A stretch of 64,000 nucleotides of DNA from Parvularcula maris (lineage in GTDB: Bacteria > Pseudomonadota > Alphaproteobacteria > Caulobacterales > Parvularculaceae). The position numbers and the translations under genes are program-made. Below are positions 49,307 through 64,000 of the stretch, one piece after another (the stretch's first letter is position 1; the number at the start of each line of letters is the position of its first letter). A model generated the notes under the pieces. That model had not been told where the DNA came from, made no database searches, and saw nothing but the letters and a program-made list of their open reading frames with translations. The DNA is taken from assembly GCF_024505085.1 (NCBI RefSeq), contig NZ_JANIBC010000001.1:558001-622000 (forward strand). The letters are read 5' to 3'.

Positions 49307-50425
49307 ATGGGTACGGCGGGCAACATTCTGCGCGGCCTGGTGCTGGCGGTGCTGATCGGCATCGCGGCGCTGCTGGTGGGGGCAGGGGTGGCGCTGTTCG
49401 GCTGCGCCTCGGGGTGCGGCTTTGCCGAACCCGGTGCGAGCTTCGTACGCTCGGAACTCGGCCTTTTTGGCGGGGTGGAGATGGCTTTCGTGCTCGGCGG
49501 CTTCCTTCTTCTGGGGCTTCTCATCACCCTCGTCCCGCGCGATCCGGTGGCGGTCTTCGCTGCGCTCTTCGCCATCGGCCTGGCGGCGGTCAGCTTCTTC
49601 TACTTCCTTCCGGCGGGTGAGCCGGCCGAGCCGACGGAGGTCGTCGTGACTGACCCGGTCCTGCCGCCGAGGCCCGAGGATACCGGCCTCATCGCCGACC
49701 CGGTCCTGCCCGAACGCTGCCGCGACGGGCAGTTCCTTGAAGGCGGCGTCTGCACCTCCTGCACGGTGGAGCGGGTGGTCACCGCCGAGCCCAAGCTGCG
49801 CTTCCGCAGCGTCGATACGGGTGCGAACTGGGTCTATGCCGAACGCCGCCTGGTCGAGGCGGGGAGCGGCGAGGAAAGCGTGAACAGCTATATCGAGCGC
49901 CTCGCCGAGCGCAGCAGCTTCTGCAGCGCCGAGGCGCTGCTCGTCTACGGCTCGGCATCCTCCGACGGCATGCGGCCGCTCAACGAAGAACGCGCGCGGG
50001 CGAGGGCGGCGAACCTCGCCGAAGCGGTGCGCCGGGCCTGCACCGGGCGCTCCAGCGGCCTCACCATCTACGCCCTCAGCCTCGGCCAGTCCGAGGCGCC
50101 CTCGGACGTGCCTGAGGACCGGCCCGTCAGCATCTCGGTCATCGAGAACCTCAGCGGCGAGGAGCTCTCCAGCGAGCTGGTCCTAGAAGAGCTGGAGCAC
50201 GCCGTCGCCGAGGGTCAGAACCCGGCCGCGATCCTCTCGCGCCGTGACCGCTTCCCCCAGCCATGGACCGGGCCTCGCGGCACGCGCGATGCCTTCGACG
50301 CGGTCCCGAGGCCCGAGCGGCGCGTGCGCACATTGGTCCCTGGCGCTCCGCCCTCTTGCAGAACATCCGACGGGGGTCTTGACGACGGCACCTCGCTGAG
50401 GCAGGTGCCCGGCTCGCGCAGGTGA
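49307..50425 (+). CDS. Membrane protein with OmpA-like C-terminal region
   Basis: A 372-residue protein not matching a family I can name. Three hydrophobic helices occupy residues about 8-31, 53-75 and 83-102, then a proline-rich linker and a Cys-containing segment (RCRDGQFLEGGVCTSC). The stretch LLVYGSASSDGMRPLNEERARARAANLAEAVRRAC followed by GLTIYALSLG resembles the peptidoglycan-binding core of OmpA-like domains (NxxLSxxRAxxV). The last 70 residues are low-complexity and basic. A CtrA-like box precedes it. Next is rplJ; usual rplKA neighbours are absent. Confidence 0.7.
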   Translation: MGTAGNILRGLVLAVLIGIAALLVGAGVALFGCASGCGFAEPGASFVRSELGLFGGVEMAFVLGGFLLLGLLITLVPRDPVAVFAALFAIGLAAVSFFYFLPAGEPAEPTEVVVTDPVLPPRPEDTGLIADPVLPERCRDGQFLEGGVCTSCTVERVVTAEPKLRFRSVDTGANWVYAERRLVEAGSGEESVNSYIERLAERSSFCSAEALLVYGSASSDGMRPLNEERARARAANLAEAVRRACTGRSSGLTIYALSLGQSEAPSDVPEDRPVSISVIENLSGEELSSELVLEELEHAVAEGQNPAAILSRRDRFPQPWTGPRGTRDAFDAVPRPERRVRTLVPGAPPSCRTSDGGLDDGTSLRQVPGSRR

Positions 50426-50522
50426 GCTGCGCTGCGTCGAAGAAAGCAGGCACCCCTTAAGCCCTGCCGAGACGGCTGAATGCCTTCCGGGCGCGTGCTG
50501 CGTATATCGCAGGCCATGCGCC

Positions 50523-50565
50523 GTTCTCCGCCGCAGCGATGGACCGCCTGCCCTTAGCGGAGAAC
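50523..50565 (+). promoter_or_regulatory. RBS-sequestering hairpin in the rplJ leader
   Basis: GTTCTCCGC (50523-50531) pairs perfectly with GCGGAGAAC (50557-50565), which contains the GGAG ribosome-binding site of rplJ; the ATG is at 50569. The 25-base loop is free. L10 or the L10-L7/L12 complex represses its own mRNA by leader binding in other bacteria, and this structure is a good candidate for such control. Confidence 0.5.
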
Positions 50566-50568
50566 ACC

Positions 50569-51090
50569 ATGCCCCTCACTAGGGATCAGAAAAAGGATCA
50601 GGTCGGCTGGTTCGAGGGTGTCCTCAACGACAACGAAGTCGTTGTGGTCATGAAGAACAGCGGCCTGACCGTGGCGGAGGTCACCGACCTGCGCAACCAG
50701 ATGCGCGAGGCGGGCGGCGGCGTGAAAGTCGTCAAGAACCGCCTCGCCAAGATCGCCATCGGCGATCGTCCGGGCTCCGAGGTCAAGGACCTCTTCAAAG
50801 GCCCCACCGTCGTCGCCTATTCCGAAGACCCCGTCACGGCGCCGAAGGTGATCGTGAAATGGGCCAAGGACCACGACGCCCTCGAGATCCTCGGCGGTCT
50901 CATGGGCGAGACGTCCATGGATGCGGGCGGCATCGAGAGCCTGTCCAAGATGCCCTCCCGCGAGGAGATCATCGGCCAGATCGCAGCCACCCTCACCGCG
51001 CCCGGCGCCAACATCTCTTCCGCAGCCGGCGCACCGGCGGCGAACATCGCAGGCATCCTCAAGACGCTTGCCGAAAAAGAAGACGCTTAA
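50569..51090 (+). CDS. rplJ: 50S ribosomal protein L10
   Basis: A 173-residue protein that forms the base of the L7/L12 stalk. RDQKKDQVGWFEGVLNDNEVVVVMKNSGLTVAEVTDLRNQMREAGGGVKVVKNRLAKIA is the rRNA-binding domain; the C-terminal helix (NIAGILKTLAEKEDA) binds L7/L12 dimers. The ATG at 50569 fits the usual MxLTRxQK start; an upstream start at 50539 adds ten residues and lies inside the leader hairpin. Cotranscribed with rplL, 45 bases downstream. Confidence 0.95.
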   Translation: MPLTRDQKKDQVGWFEGVLNDNEVVVVMKNSGLTVAEVTDLRNQMREAGGGVKVVKNRLAKIAIGDRPGSEVKDLFKGPTVVAYSEDPVTAPKVIVKWAKDHDALEILGGLMGETSMDAGGIESLSKMPSREEIIGQIAATLTAPGANISSAAGAPAANIAGILKTLAEKEDA

Positions 51091-51135
51091 CCACTACCTC
51101 TTCCGTTCACTGAACAACTACGAAAGACCAAGACC

Positions 51136-51516
51136 ATGGCAGACATCAAAGCCCTCGCCGAACAAATCGTCGGCCTCACCCTCCTTGAAGCCAAAGAGCT
51201 CCAGGACCTCCTCAAAGACGAGTACGGCATCGAGCCCGCTGCTGGCGGCGCCGTCATGATGGCCGGCCCCGGCGGCGGCGACGGCGGTGCAGCCGCTGAA
51301 GAGAAGACCGAGTTCGACGTGATCCTTGCCTCCGCAGGCGACAAGAAGATCAACGTCATCAAGGAAGTCCGCGGCATCACCGGCCTCGGCCTCAAGGAAG
51401 CCAAAGAGCTCGTCGAAGGCGCACCGAAGCCCGTCAAGGAAGGCGCTTCTAAGGAAGAAGCCGAAGAGCTCAAAGCCAAGCTCGAAGCCGCCGGCGCCAC
51501 CGTCGAGCTCAAATAG
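51136..51516 (+). CDS. rplL: 50S ribosomal protein L7/L12
   Basis: A 126-residue stalk protein that recruits and activates translational GTPases. The N-terminal dimerisation helices ([26 protein letters not shown]), an Ala/Gly-rich hinge (residues about 36-55) and the globular C-terminal domain ([44 protein letters not shown]) are all standard. A strong terminator follows, so rpoB transcription depends on read-through or its own promoter. Confidence 0.97.
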   Translation: MADIKALAEQIVGLTLLEAKELQDLLKDEYGIEPAAGGAVMMAGPGGGDGGAAAEEKTEFDVILASAGDKKINVIKEVRGITGLGLKEAKELVEGAPKPVKEGASKEEAEELKAKLEAAGATVELK

Positions 51517-51576
51517 GTCACTGCGTGACGGTGGCGCGGGTCTTCCGATCCGGGCAGCCGCTACGAGACTGAACAG

Positions 51577-51604
51577 CCCCGCGGCAGCGATGCCGCGGGG
51601 TTTT
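51577..51604 (+). terminator. Rho-independent terminator after rplL
   Basis: CCCCGCGGCA (51577-51586), loop GCGA, TGCCGCGGGG (51591-51600), then TTTT. A perfect ten-base GC-rich stem. It should strongly reduce read-through into rpoB. Confidence 0.85.
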
Positions 51605-52088
51605 CTTATGGTTTATGGCCGCCTGACACAGCCTGCGACCGAACGAACAACCGCTTTTTTAGCCAGCAAAAACAACAATGAACAGCAGGAGATATGGCGG
51701 GAGAGAGAGCGGAGCCGACTTCGGCTGCGCTGCATGAACAAGCATAGAGACCGCACTGAACCGCCGCGATGTTGTCTACCATAGGAAATGGGTGGCGAAG
51801 CCTCTGCTACTGCTGGTTGCCGAAACGCACGCCTGCGAATGTCATGTGCGCACCTTTCCTATCGGTAGGAGTCAGGCGTGGAGCTTTGTCGTAGGAAGGG
51901 CTGTGCGGTGTTGCGTGCCGTGCTTCGTGCGGCTCTTGGGAAAGTTCCCTCTTCCCGTAAAAATGGCCTTGTCAAGGCGTTGCAATTGCCTTAATGCGCG
52001 CCTTCCTGGGGTCGGCGGCCTTCCCAGGACTGGCTGTGCACGTGCGATCGGACTTCGTCTGTAACTTTTGATTTGTTGAGCGTTTCAC

Positions 52089-52119
52089 CCCCGCTGGTCC
52101 CTTCCGGGCGCGGGGTTTT
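52089..52119 (+). terminator. Terminator-like hairpin in the rpoB leader
   Basis: CCCCGC (52089-52094) pairs with GCGGGG (52110-52115), followed by TTTT, with a 15-base loop containing CCCTTCCGGG. About 140 bases before rpoB, downstream of the candidate promoter. It could attenuate rpoBC transcription. Confidence 0.5.
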
Positions 52120-52260
52120 GGCGTTCCCACCACTGAATTTGCTGCGTCCCGCCGGATGCAGCCGGGCGCTCCGTCGCGGGCGCTGTTGAACCTGGATACG
52201 CAGCCCGTGGCTGCCGTGTCCCTAGAAAAAGCCTCCTCGGAGGCTGCGTAAGGGCGGTTT

Positions 52261-56346
<4,086 letters not shown>

Positions 56347-56348
56347 GA

Positions 56349-56624
56349 ATGGAAATGACGCTGTCTGAATTTCAGAGTCGGTCGGAGGTTCATCTTGCTA
56401 AAGATGAGGACCAACTCTGGTTCAGGCGGCAAGATAGAGGATGGGATGTTGTCCACTTCGACAACCGCTATCGAGCTGTTGCAGAGAAAGACTGGCAATC
56501 CGTTCCAGACTACGCGCTCACCGGAAGGTCGAGTGTATCGGAGCAGGGAATTGTTGAAGCTAAGTTCGCTTCAAACCCCGACTTCGACGAGCAGAAGATT
56601 TCAGCCTGCGCAGTGCGTGGCTAA
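56349..56624 (+). CDS. Orphan 91-residue ORF between rpoB and rpoC
   Basis: The frame starts two bases after the rpoB stop, with AGGA overlapping it; a second ATG at 56355 is possible. The protein is hydrophilic, with three Trp and an acidic composition (LAKDEDQLWFRRQDRGWDVV, then VPDYALTGRSSVSEQGIVEA). I recognise no family. Third-position GC is much lower than in rpoB and rpoC, as for recently acquired or decaying DNA. A frame of similar length at 56395-56682 is Ser/Thr-rich and less protein-like. Coding status is uncertain. Confidence 0.45.
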   Translation: MEMTLSEFQSRSEVHLAKDEDQLWFRRQDRGWDVVHFDNRYRAVAEKDWQSVPDYALTGRSSVSEQGIVEAKFASNPDFDEQKISACAVRG

Positions 56625-56678
56625 CGTAAGTTCAAATCGGTCATCCTCGCGAGAGGTGACCAACCCGATGAGGTGTCT

Positions 56679-60890
<4,212 letters not shown>

Positions 60891-60915
60891 GAGCGGCAGT
60901 TACCGATCAAGCGAG

Positions 60916-60945
60916 AAGGCCCGCTCCGCCGAGCGGGCCTTTTTC
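60916..60945 (+). terminator. Rho-independent terminator after rpoC
   Basis: AAGGCCCGCTC (60916-60926), loop CGCC, GAGCGGGCCTT (60931-60941), then more T. A perfect eleven-base stem 25 bases after the rpoC stop. It uncouples the rpoBC transcript from the genes that follow. Confidence 0.9.
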
Positions 60946-61026
60946 TTGCAGTAACCCCGGCGATACGAAAAAGGACCGGCCTTCGCGGAAGGTTTCGGTC
61001 ACCACCACCCTTTAGGAACCAGCAGC

Positions 61027-62013
61027 ATGGAGCAGGGCTCGAACACTCTAGGCGTCGTGGTCATCGGCCGGAACGAGGGCGAGCGCCTTCGCGCATGCTT
61101 GCGCTCCCTGCCGTCGGGCTGTCCCGTCGTCTATGTGGACTCAGGGTCTTCGGACGGCTCGGTCGAGCTGGCGCGAGGGGAGGGGGCGGCGGCGGTGGAG
61201 CTGACCACGGACAAACCCTTCTCCGCGGCCAGGGGACGCAATGAAGGCTTCGCCTATTTCCGCGAACACCATCCCGAGCTGACCTTCGTCCAGTTCATCG
61301 ACGGCGACTGCGTGCTTCTCGATGGCTGGGTGGAAAGCGGGCTCGCCGCCCTCGGTAGCAATCCCAAACTCGCCGCCGTGGCGGGCCTGCGCAAGGAGCG
61401 GCACCCGGAGGCAAGCTGGTACAACGAGCTCTGCGCCATCGAGTGGAACACCCCCGTGGGCAGGGCCAACGCCGTGGGCGGCGACGCGATCTACCGGGTC
61501 TCCGCCTTCGAGGAGGTTGGCGGCTTCGACCCGATGATGATGGCGGGGGAGGAGCCCGAGCTCTGCCTGCGTCTGCGTCGGCAGGGCCACGAGATCGAAC
61601 GCCTGGACGCCGACATGACCCTCCACGACGCCGACATCCACAGCTTCTCCGCCTGGTGGAAGAGGGCGGTCCGCTCCGGCTACGCCTACACCCTAGGGGC
61701 TCTGAAGCACGGACGCGAAGGCTACCGAGTGAAGGAAGTCATCCGCTCGCTGGTCTGGGGCGCGGGGCTTCCTCTCCTCGCATTGGCTGCTCTGCTGATG
61801 GGTCTCTGGCCTCTCACTTTGATCGTTCTCGCGCTCTATGGAGCCAAGTGGCTCCGGCTACGCCGTAGGTTCAAAACGGCTGGCCTGCCTGCGACCCGTC
61901 TGGCAAGCTACCTCATGCTGGCAAACATCGCCGAGGTGCGGGGAATCGCGCAGGCGCTGACCGAGGGCAGATCCGGTCGCCGCATCATCGAATACAAGGG
62001 CACGCAATCATGA
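61027..62013 (+). CDS. Glycosyltransferase family 2
   Basis: A 328-residue GT-A glycosyltransferase. VVVIGRNEGERLRACLRSLP is the nucleotide-sugar start, VYVDSGSSDGS follows, and QFIDGDC (residues about 88-94) is the DxD-like metal motif. ANAVGGDAIYRVSAFEEVGGFDPMMMAGEEPELCLRL is the acceptor-site region, with the ED/EE base. Two hydrophobic helices at about 238-275 anchor it to the membrane. It overlaps the sulfotransferase gene by four bases. Acceptor and sugar are unknown. Confidence 0.88.
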   Translation: MEQGSNTLGVVVIGRNEGERLRACLRSLPSGCPVVYVDSGSSDGSVELARGEGAAAVELTTDKPFSAARGRNEGFAYFREHHPELTFVQFIDGDCVLLDGWVESGLAALGSNPKLAAVAGLRKERHPEASWYNELCAIEWNTPVGRANAVGGDAIYRVSAFEEVGGFDPMMMAGEEPELCLRLRRQGHEIERLDADMTLHDADIHSFSAWWKRAVRSGYAYTLGALKHGREGYRVKEVIRSLVWGAGLPLLALAALLMGLWPLTLIVLALYGAKWLRLRRRFKTAGLPATRLASYLMLANIAEVRGIAQALTEGRSGRRIIEYKGTQS

Positions 62014-62960
62014 CAGAAGCAAAGCTCGATCGCCATGGCCAGCATATCGTTCTCTGTGGGTCGCTCCGGGCGGGAACGACCCTTCTGCGCCTGCTCATAG
62101 GCCAGCACAGCCAGGTTCACGGGCAGGGGGAGAGCGACTTTCTCTTCGACGGCGCACCGGAAGAGGGCGGGGGAACGGCGGAAGAGCTGAAAACATTCTT
62201 CGACAAGGTCGCTGCCTCGCGTAGTACCAAGGCGCAGGGGATCACCCCCTCTCCCGGCAAGACCTATGAGGAGATGCTGGACGATCTTCTCGGTCAGCAC
62301 CGGACGGAGGGTAAGCGCCTCCTCATCACCACGCATCGGCACCACGACGTCGCCGCGAAATTTCTGCCGAACGCTGTCTTCGTACGCCTCCAGCGGGATC
62401 CCCGCGATGTGGCGCTCAGCGCGAAGGCGATGGGGTGGGGCGGGGTGCCGTACCGCTCGGTGAGCTGCTGGATCGACTCGGAAGCAAGCTGGCTCGCCGC
62501 CGAACCTCACCTCACAAGCGAGCGCCAGGTTTTCGTGCGGTATGAAGACCTTACCGGCGATCCCGAGAAGGAGATGCGCCGTATTCTCGAAGCGGTTGGC
62601 CTGCCTTTCGAGGAGGCGGTTCTCGTCCCCTCCGGTTCCACCTACTCCGCCCCCAAACCGCGCGCACCGGAGCAGTTCCGCACCAGGCTCACTGAGCGCG
62701 AGATTGCGGAGATCAACAGCAGGGTGGCGCTGTCGAGTGAAAGCTACGGCTACGACCTCACCCCAGCATATGCGCCGAAGGGCATAAGAAAGGCCCAACT
62801 GACTGTCGAGGGAAGCGCCCGTCAGTTCGCCTTTGCCGCGAAGAGATACGGGTTCGTCACGCAACTGGCCTCTGTGCTGGGCAGGAAGCTGAAGCTTGGC
62901 TTCCTCAGTGACTACGCCCAACCTCGCATCCAGAAGAAGGTCGTCGAGCACCTCAAATAG
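62010..62960 (+). CDS. Sulfotransferase family protein
   Basis: A 316-residue PAPS-dependent sulfotransferase-like protein. The 5'-phosphosulfate loop is CGSLRAGTTLLRLLIG (residues about 16-31) and the 3'-phosphate motif is RLQRDPRDVALSAKAMG near 125-141; VFVRYEDLTGDPEKEMRRI is the conserved downstream segment. With the overlapping glycosyltransferase it suggests synthesis of a sulfated glycan or glycolipid of the cell surface. No PAPS synthesis gene is nearby. Confidence 0.85.
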   Translation: MTEAKLDRHGQHIVLCGSLRAGTTLLRLLIGQHSQVHGQGESDFLFDGAPEEGGGTAEELKTFFDKVAASRSTKAQGITPSPGKTYEEMLDDLLGQHRTEGKRLLITTHRHHDVAAKFLPNAVFVRLQRDPRDVALSAKAMGWGGVPYRSVSCWIDSEASWLAAEPHLTSERQVFVRYEDLTGDPEKEMRRILEAVGLPFEEAVLVPSGSTYSAPKPRAPEQFRTRLTEREIAEINSRVALSSESYGYDLTPAYAPKGIRKAQLTVEGSARQFAFAAKRYGFVTQLASVLGRKLKLGFLSDYAQPRIQKKVVEHLK

Positions 62961-63196
62961 GTGCTTCGGTCCTTGCGAGTTCTTTAATCGCCTAGGCAGC
63001 GGTTGACGAAGCGGTGAAAGGCCGCTAGCCGCAGCCGACGCCAGATAGGGCGCTGTCGGCTTCGGCCGAAACAACCCTGGGCACATCGTCATCGTCGGCA
63101 TCATGCGCCGCGCGGGCCTCTTGCTTAGCGCGGCATAGGCTTTGTTGTACCGGTGAGGGCGGTTCGAGGACACGAGCGAAGAGAAAAAGGGCGTTC
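62961..63196 (+). promoter_or_regulatory. rpsL upstream region with promoter-like elements
   Basis: 236 bases without a gene. TTGACG (63003-63008) and TAGCCG (63026-63031), 17 bases apart, form a plausible promoter after the GT/sulfotransferase unit, giving a leader of about 160 bases to rpsL. GCCGACGCC and the dyad CTGTCGGCTTCGGCCGAAA are notable but not assigned. AAAAAGGG precedes the rpsL ATG. Confidence 0.35.
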
Positions 63197-63568
63197 ATGC
63201 CGACGATTCAGCAGCTTATCCGCAAACCGCGGAAGCCGAAGCGGAAGATCAACAAGGTTCCGCACCTGCAGGGCAACCCGCAGAAGCGCGGCGTGTGCAC
63301 CCGCGTCTACACCACGACCCCGAAGAAGCCGAACTCGGCCCTTCGGAAAGTGGCCAAGGTCCGCCTGACCAACGGCTACGAGGTCATCAGCTACATTCCC
63401 GGTGAGGGTCACAACCTTCAGGAGCACTCCGTGGTGCTCATCCGCGGCGGCCGCGTGAAGGACCTTCCCGGTGTCCGCTACCACATCCTTCGCGGTGTCC
63501 TCGACACGCAAGGCGTCAAAGACCGTAAGCAGCGCCGTTCGAAATACGGCGCCAAGCGTCCCAAGTAA
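63197..63568 (+). CDS. rpsL: 30S ribosomal protein S12
   Basis: A 123-residue decoding-centre protein. It opens with [15 protein letters not shown], contains [26 protein letters not shown], and [13 protein letters not shown] with the conserved Lys88 and Pro91. Lys43 and Lys88, whose changes give streptomycin resistance, are unaltered. It starts the str operon; rpsG follows after 11 bases. The usual rpoC-rpsL adjacency is broken here by a glycosyltransferase and a sulfotransferase. Confidence 0.97.
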   Translation: MPTIQQLIRKPRKPKRKINKVPHLQGNPQKRGVCTRVYTTTPKKPNSALRKVAKVRLTNGYEVISYIPGEGHNLQEHSVVLIRGGRVKDLPGVRYHILRGVLDTQGVKDRKQRRSKYGAKRPK

Positions 63569-63579
63569 GGGTTCAAGAG

Positions 63580-64000
63580 ATGTCACGCAGAAGACGCGCC
63601 GAGAAACGCCCCGTCGATCCGGATCCCAAGTTCCACGACGTTCAGATCTCGAAGTTCATGAACTACGTCATGCTCGACGGCAAGAAGTCCGCTGCCGAGA
63701 AGATCGTCTACGGCGCTCTCGACCGCATGGAAGAGAAGCTCCGCCGTCCGCCGCTCGAGACCTTCCGCGATGCCATGGAGAACGTGGTGCCCGCGGTAGA
63801 AGTGCGCTCGCGCCGGGTTGGCGGTGCCACCTACCAGGTGCCCGTCGAGGTTCGCCAGGACCGCAAGCAGGCCCTCGCCATGCGTTGGCTTATCGGGGCG
63901 GCCCGCAAGCGCAACGAGACGACCATGATCGATCGCCTCTCGGGCGAGCTCATGGATGCAGCCCAGAACCGGGGCGCAGCCGTCAAGAAGCGTGAGGACA
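63580..64000 (+). CDS. rpsG: 30S ribosomal protein S7 (partial, runs off the window)
   Basis: The first 140 codons of S7, which nucleates assembly of the 30S head on 16S r[53 protein letters not shown] and the later [29 protein letters not shown] are diagnostic. About 16 residues are missing at the end. fusA and tuf normally follow. Confidence 0.96.
   Translation, partial: MSRRRRAEKRPVDPDPKFHDVQISKFMNYVMLDGKKSAAEKIVYGALDRMEEKLRRPPLETFRDAMENVVPAVEVRSRRVGGATYQVPVEVRQDRKQALAMRWLIGAARKRNETTMIDRLSGELMDAAQNRGAAVKKRED

Larger units (their letters stand above)
51517..52260. promoter_or_regulatory. 744-bp leader between rplL and rpoB
   Basis: No convincing gene. It holds the rplL terminator (51577-51604), a stretch with lower GC and no clear coding signal, a promoter-like pair (TTGTCA 51969-51974, 17 bases, TAATGC 51992-51997), a second terminator-like hairpin (52089-52119) and a small perfect hairpin AGCCTCCTCGGAGGCT at 52230-52245. 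AAGGG before the rpoB ATG serves as ribosome-binding site. Confidence 0.5.

Noticed and set aside
51792-52064. 90-codon frame in the rpoB leader
   Set aside because: No ribosome-binding site, a Cys/Arg/Leu-rich composition unlike a protein, and it lies over promoter-like sequence.

Overview
The window looks like a chromosomal segment of a high-GC alphaproteobacterium. Supporting genes are a CckA-pathway phosphotransferase (ChpT), Coq7, a fused IspD-IspF, aerobic cobaltochelatase CobT, RNase J in the gene order nuoN-birA-coaX-rnj-DUF1467, ExoD, and CtrA-like boxes upstream of envelope genes. A member of the Caulobacterales, Parvularculales or Rhodobacterales would fit, but I cannot name a genus from sequence alone. 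Almost all of it is core chromosome. I see no prophage, transposase, integrase or CRISPR array.

Layout. 1-1763: divergent phaR (partial) and phaA, polyhydroxyalkanoate metabolism. 1764-2294: repeat-rich spacer. 2295-13461: nuoJKLMN (membrane arm of complex I), then birA, coaX, rnj, a DUF1467 gene and mgtE, nearly all overlapping or a few bases apart. 13563-20564: small envelope proteins, a J-domain protein, bolA, an MFS exporter, rnr and a degenerate LysM/LytM protein. 20698-28854: parE, a beta-lactamase-fold hydrolase with a BlaI/CopY-like dyad, a PPP phosphatase, cobT, a phytase-like esterase gene, a membrane protein and rpmB. 29010-32919: DUF3108, a small membrane protein, sfsA, a 1-kb repeat-dense gap and a CinA-type gene. 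32985-38566: a stand-alone receiver, tRNA-Leu(UAA), a divergent hydrolase/kynureninase pair, a sterol-desaturase-like gene, a DUF2959 lipoprotein and a second hydrolase lipoprotein. 38715-43998: rplY, a sulfide/persulfide detoxification locus (tauE-like, rhodanese, SqrR/BigR-type repressor, divergent persulfide dioxygenase), coq7, dsbB and exoD. 44476-50425: tRNA-Leu(CAA), an M23 endopeptidase, chpT, a receiver, pncC, ispDF and an OmpA-like membrane protein. 50569-64000: rplJ, rplL, rpoB, rpoC, rpsL and rpsG (partial), interrupted by a small atypical ORF between rpoB and rpoC and by a glycosyltransferase/sulfotransferase pair between rpoC and rpsL.

How parts work together. The clearest regulated unit is the sulfide locus at 39520-42113. 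A 37-bp nested palindrome at 41162-41198 contains the -35 elements of two divergent promoters, so one repressor dimer could silence both sides. The cell-cycle theme (ChpT, a receiver, CtrA-like boxes before the LysM/LytM gene and the OmpA-like gene) is suggestive but inferential. The ribosomal/RNA polymerase block shows a hairpin over the rplJ ribosome-binding site, a strong terminator after rplL, and a second terminator-like hairpin in the long rpoB leader.

No clearly new defence or mobile system is visible. The most unusual items are the ORF between rpoB and rpoC, the 33-bp inverted duplication between the hydrolase and kynureninase genes, the BlaI/CopY-like dyad without a local repressor, the symmetric sulfide promoter, and several families of dispersed palindromic repeats.
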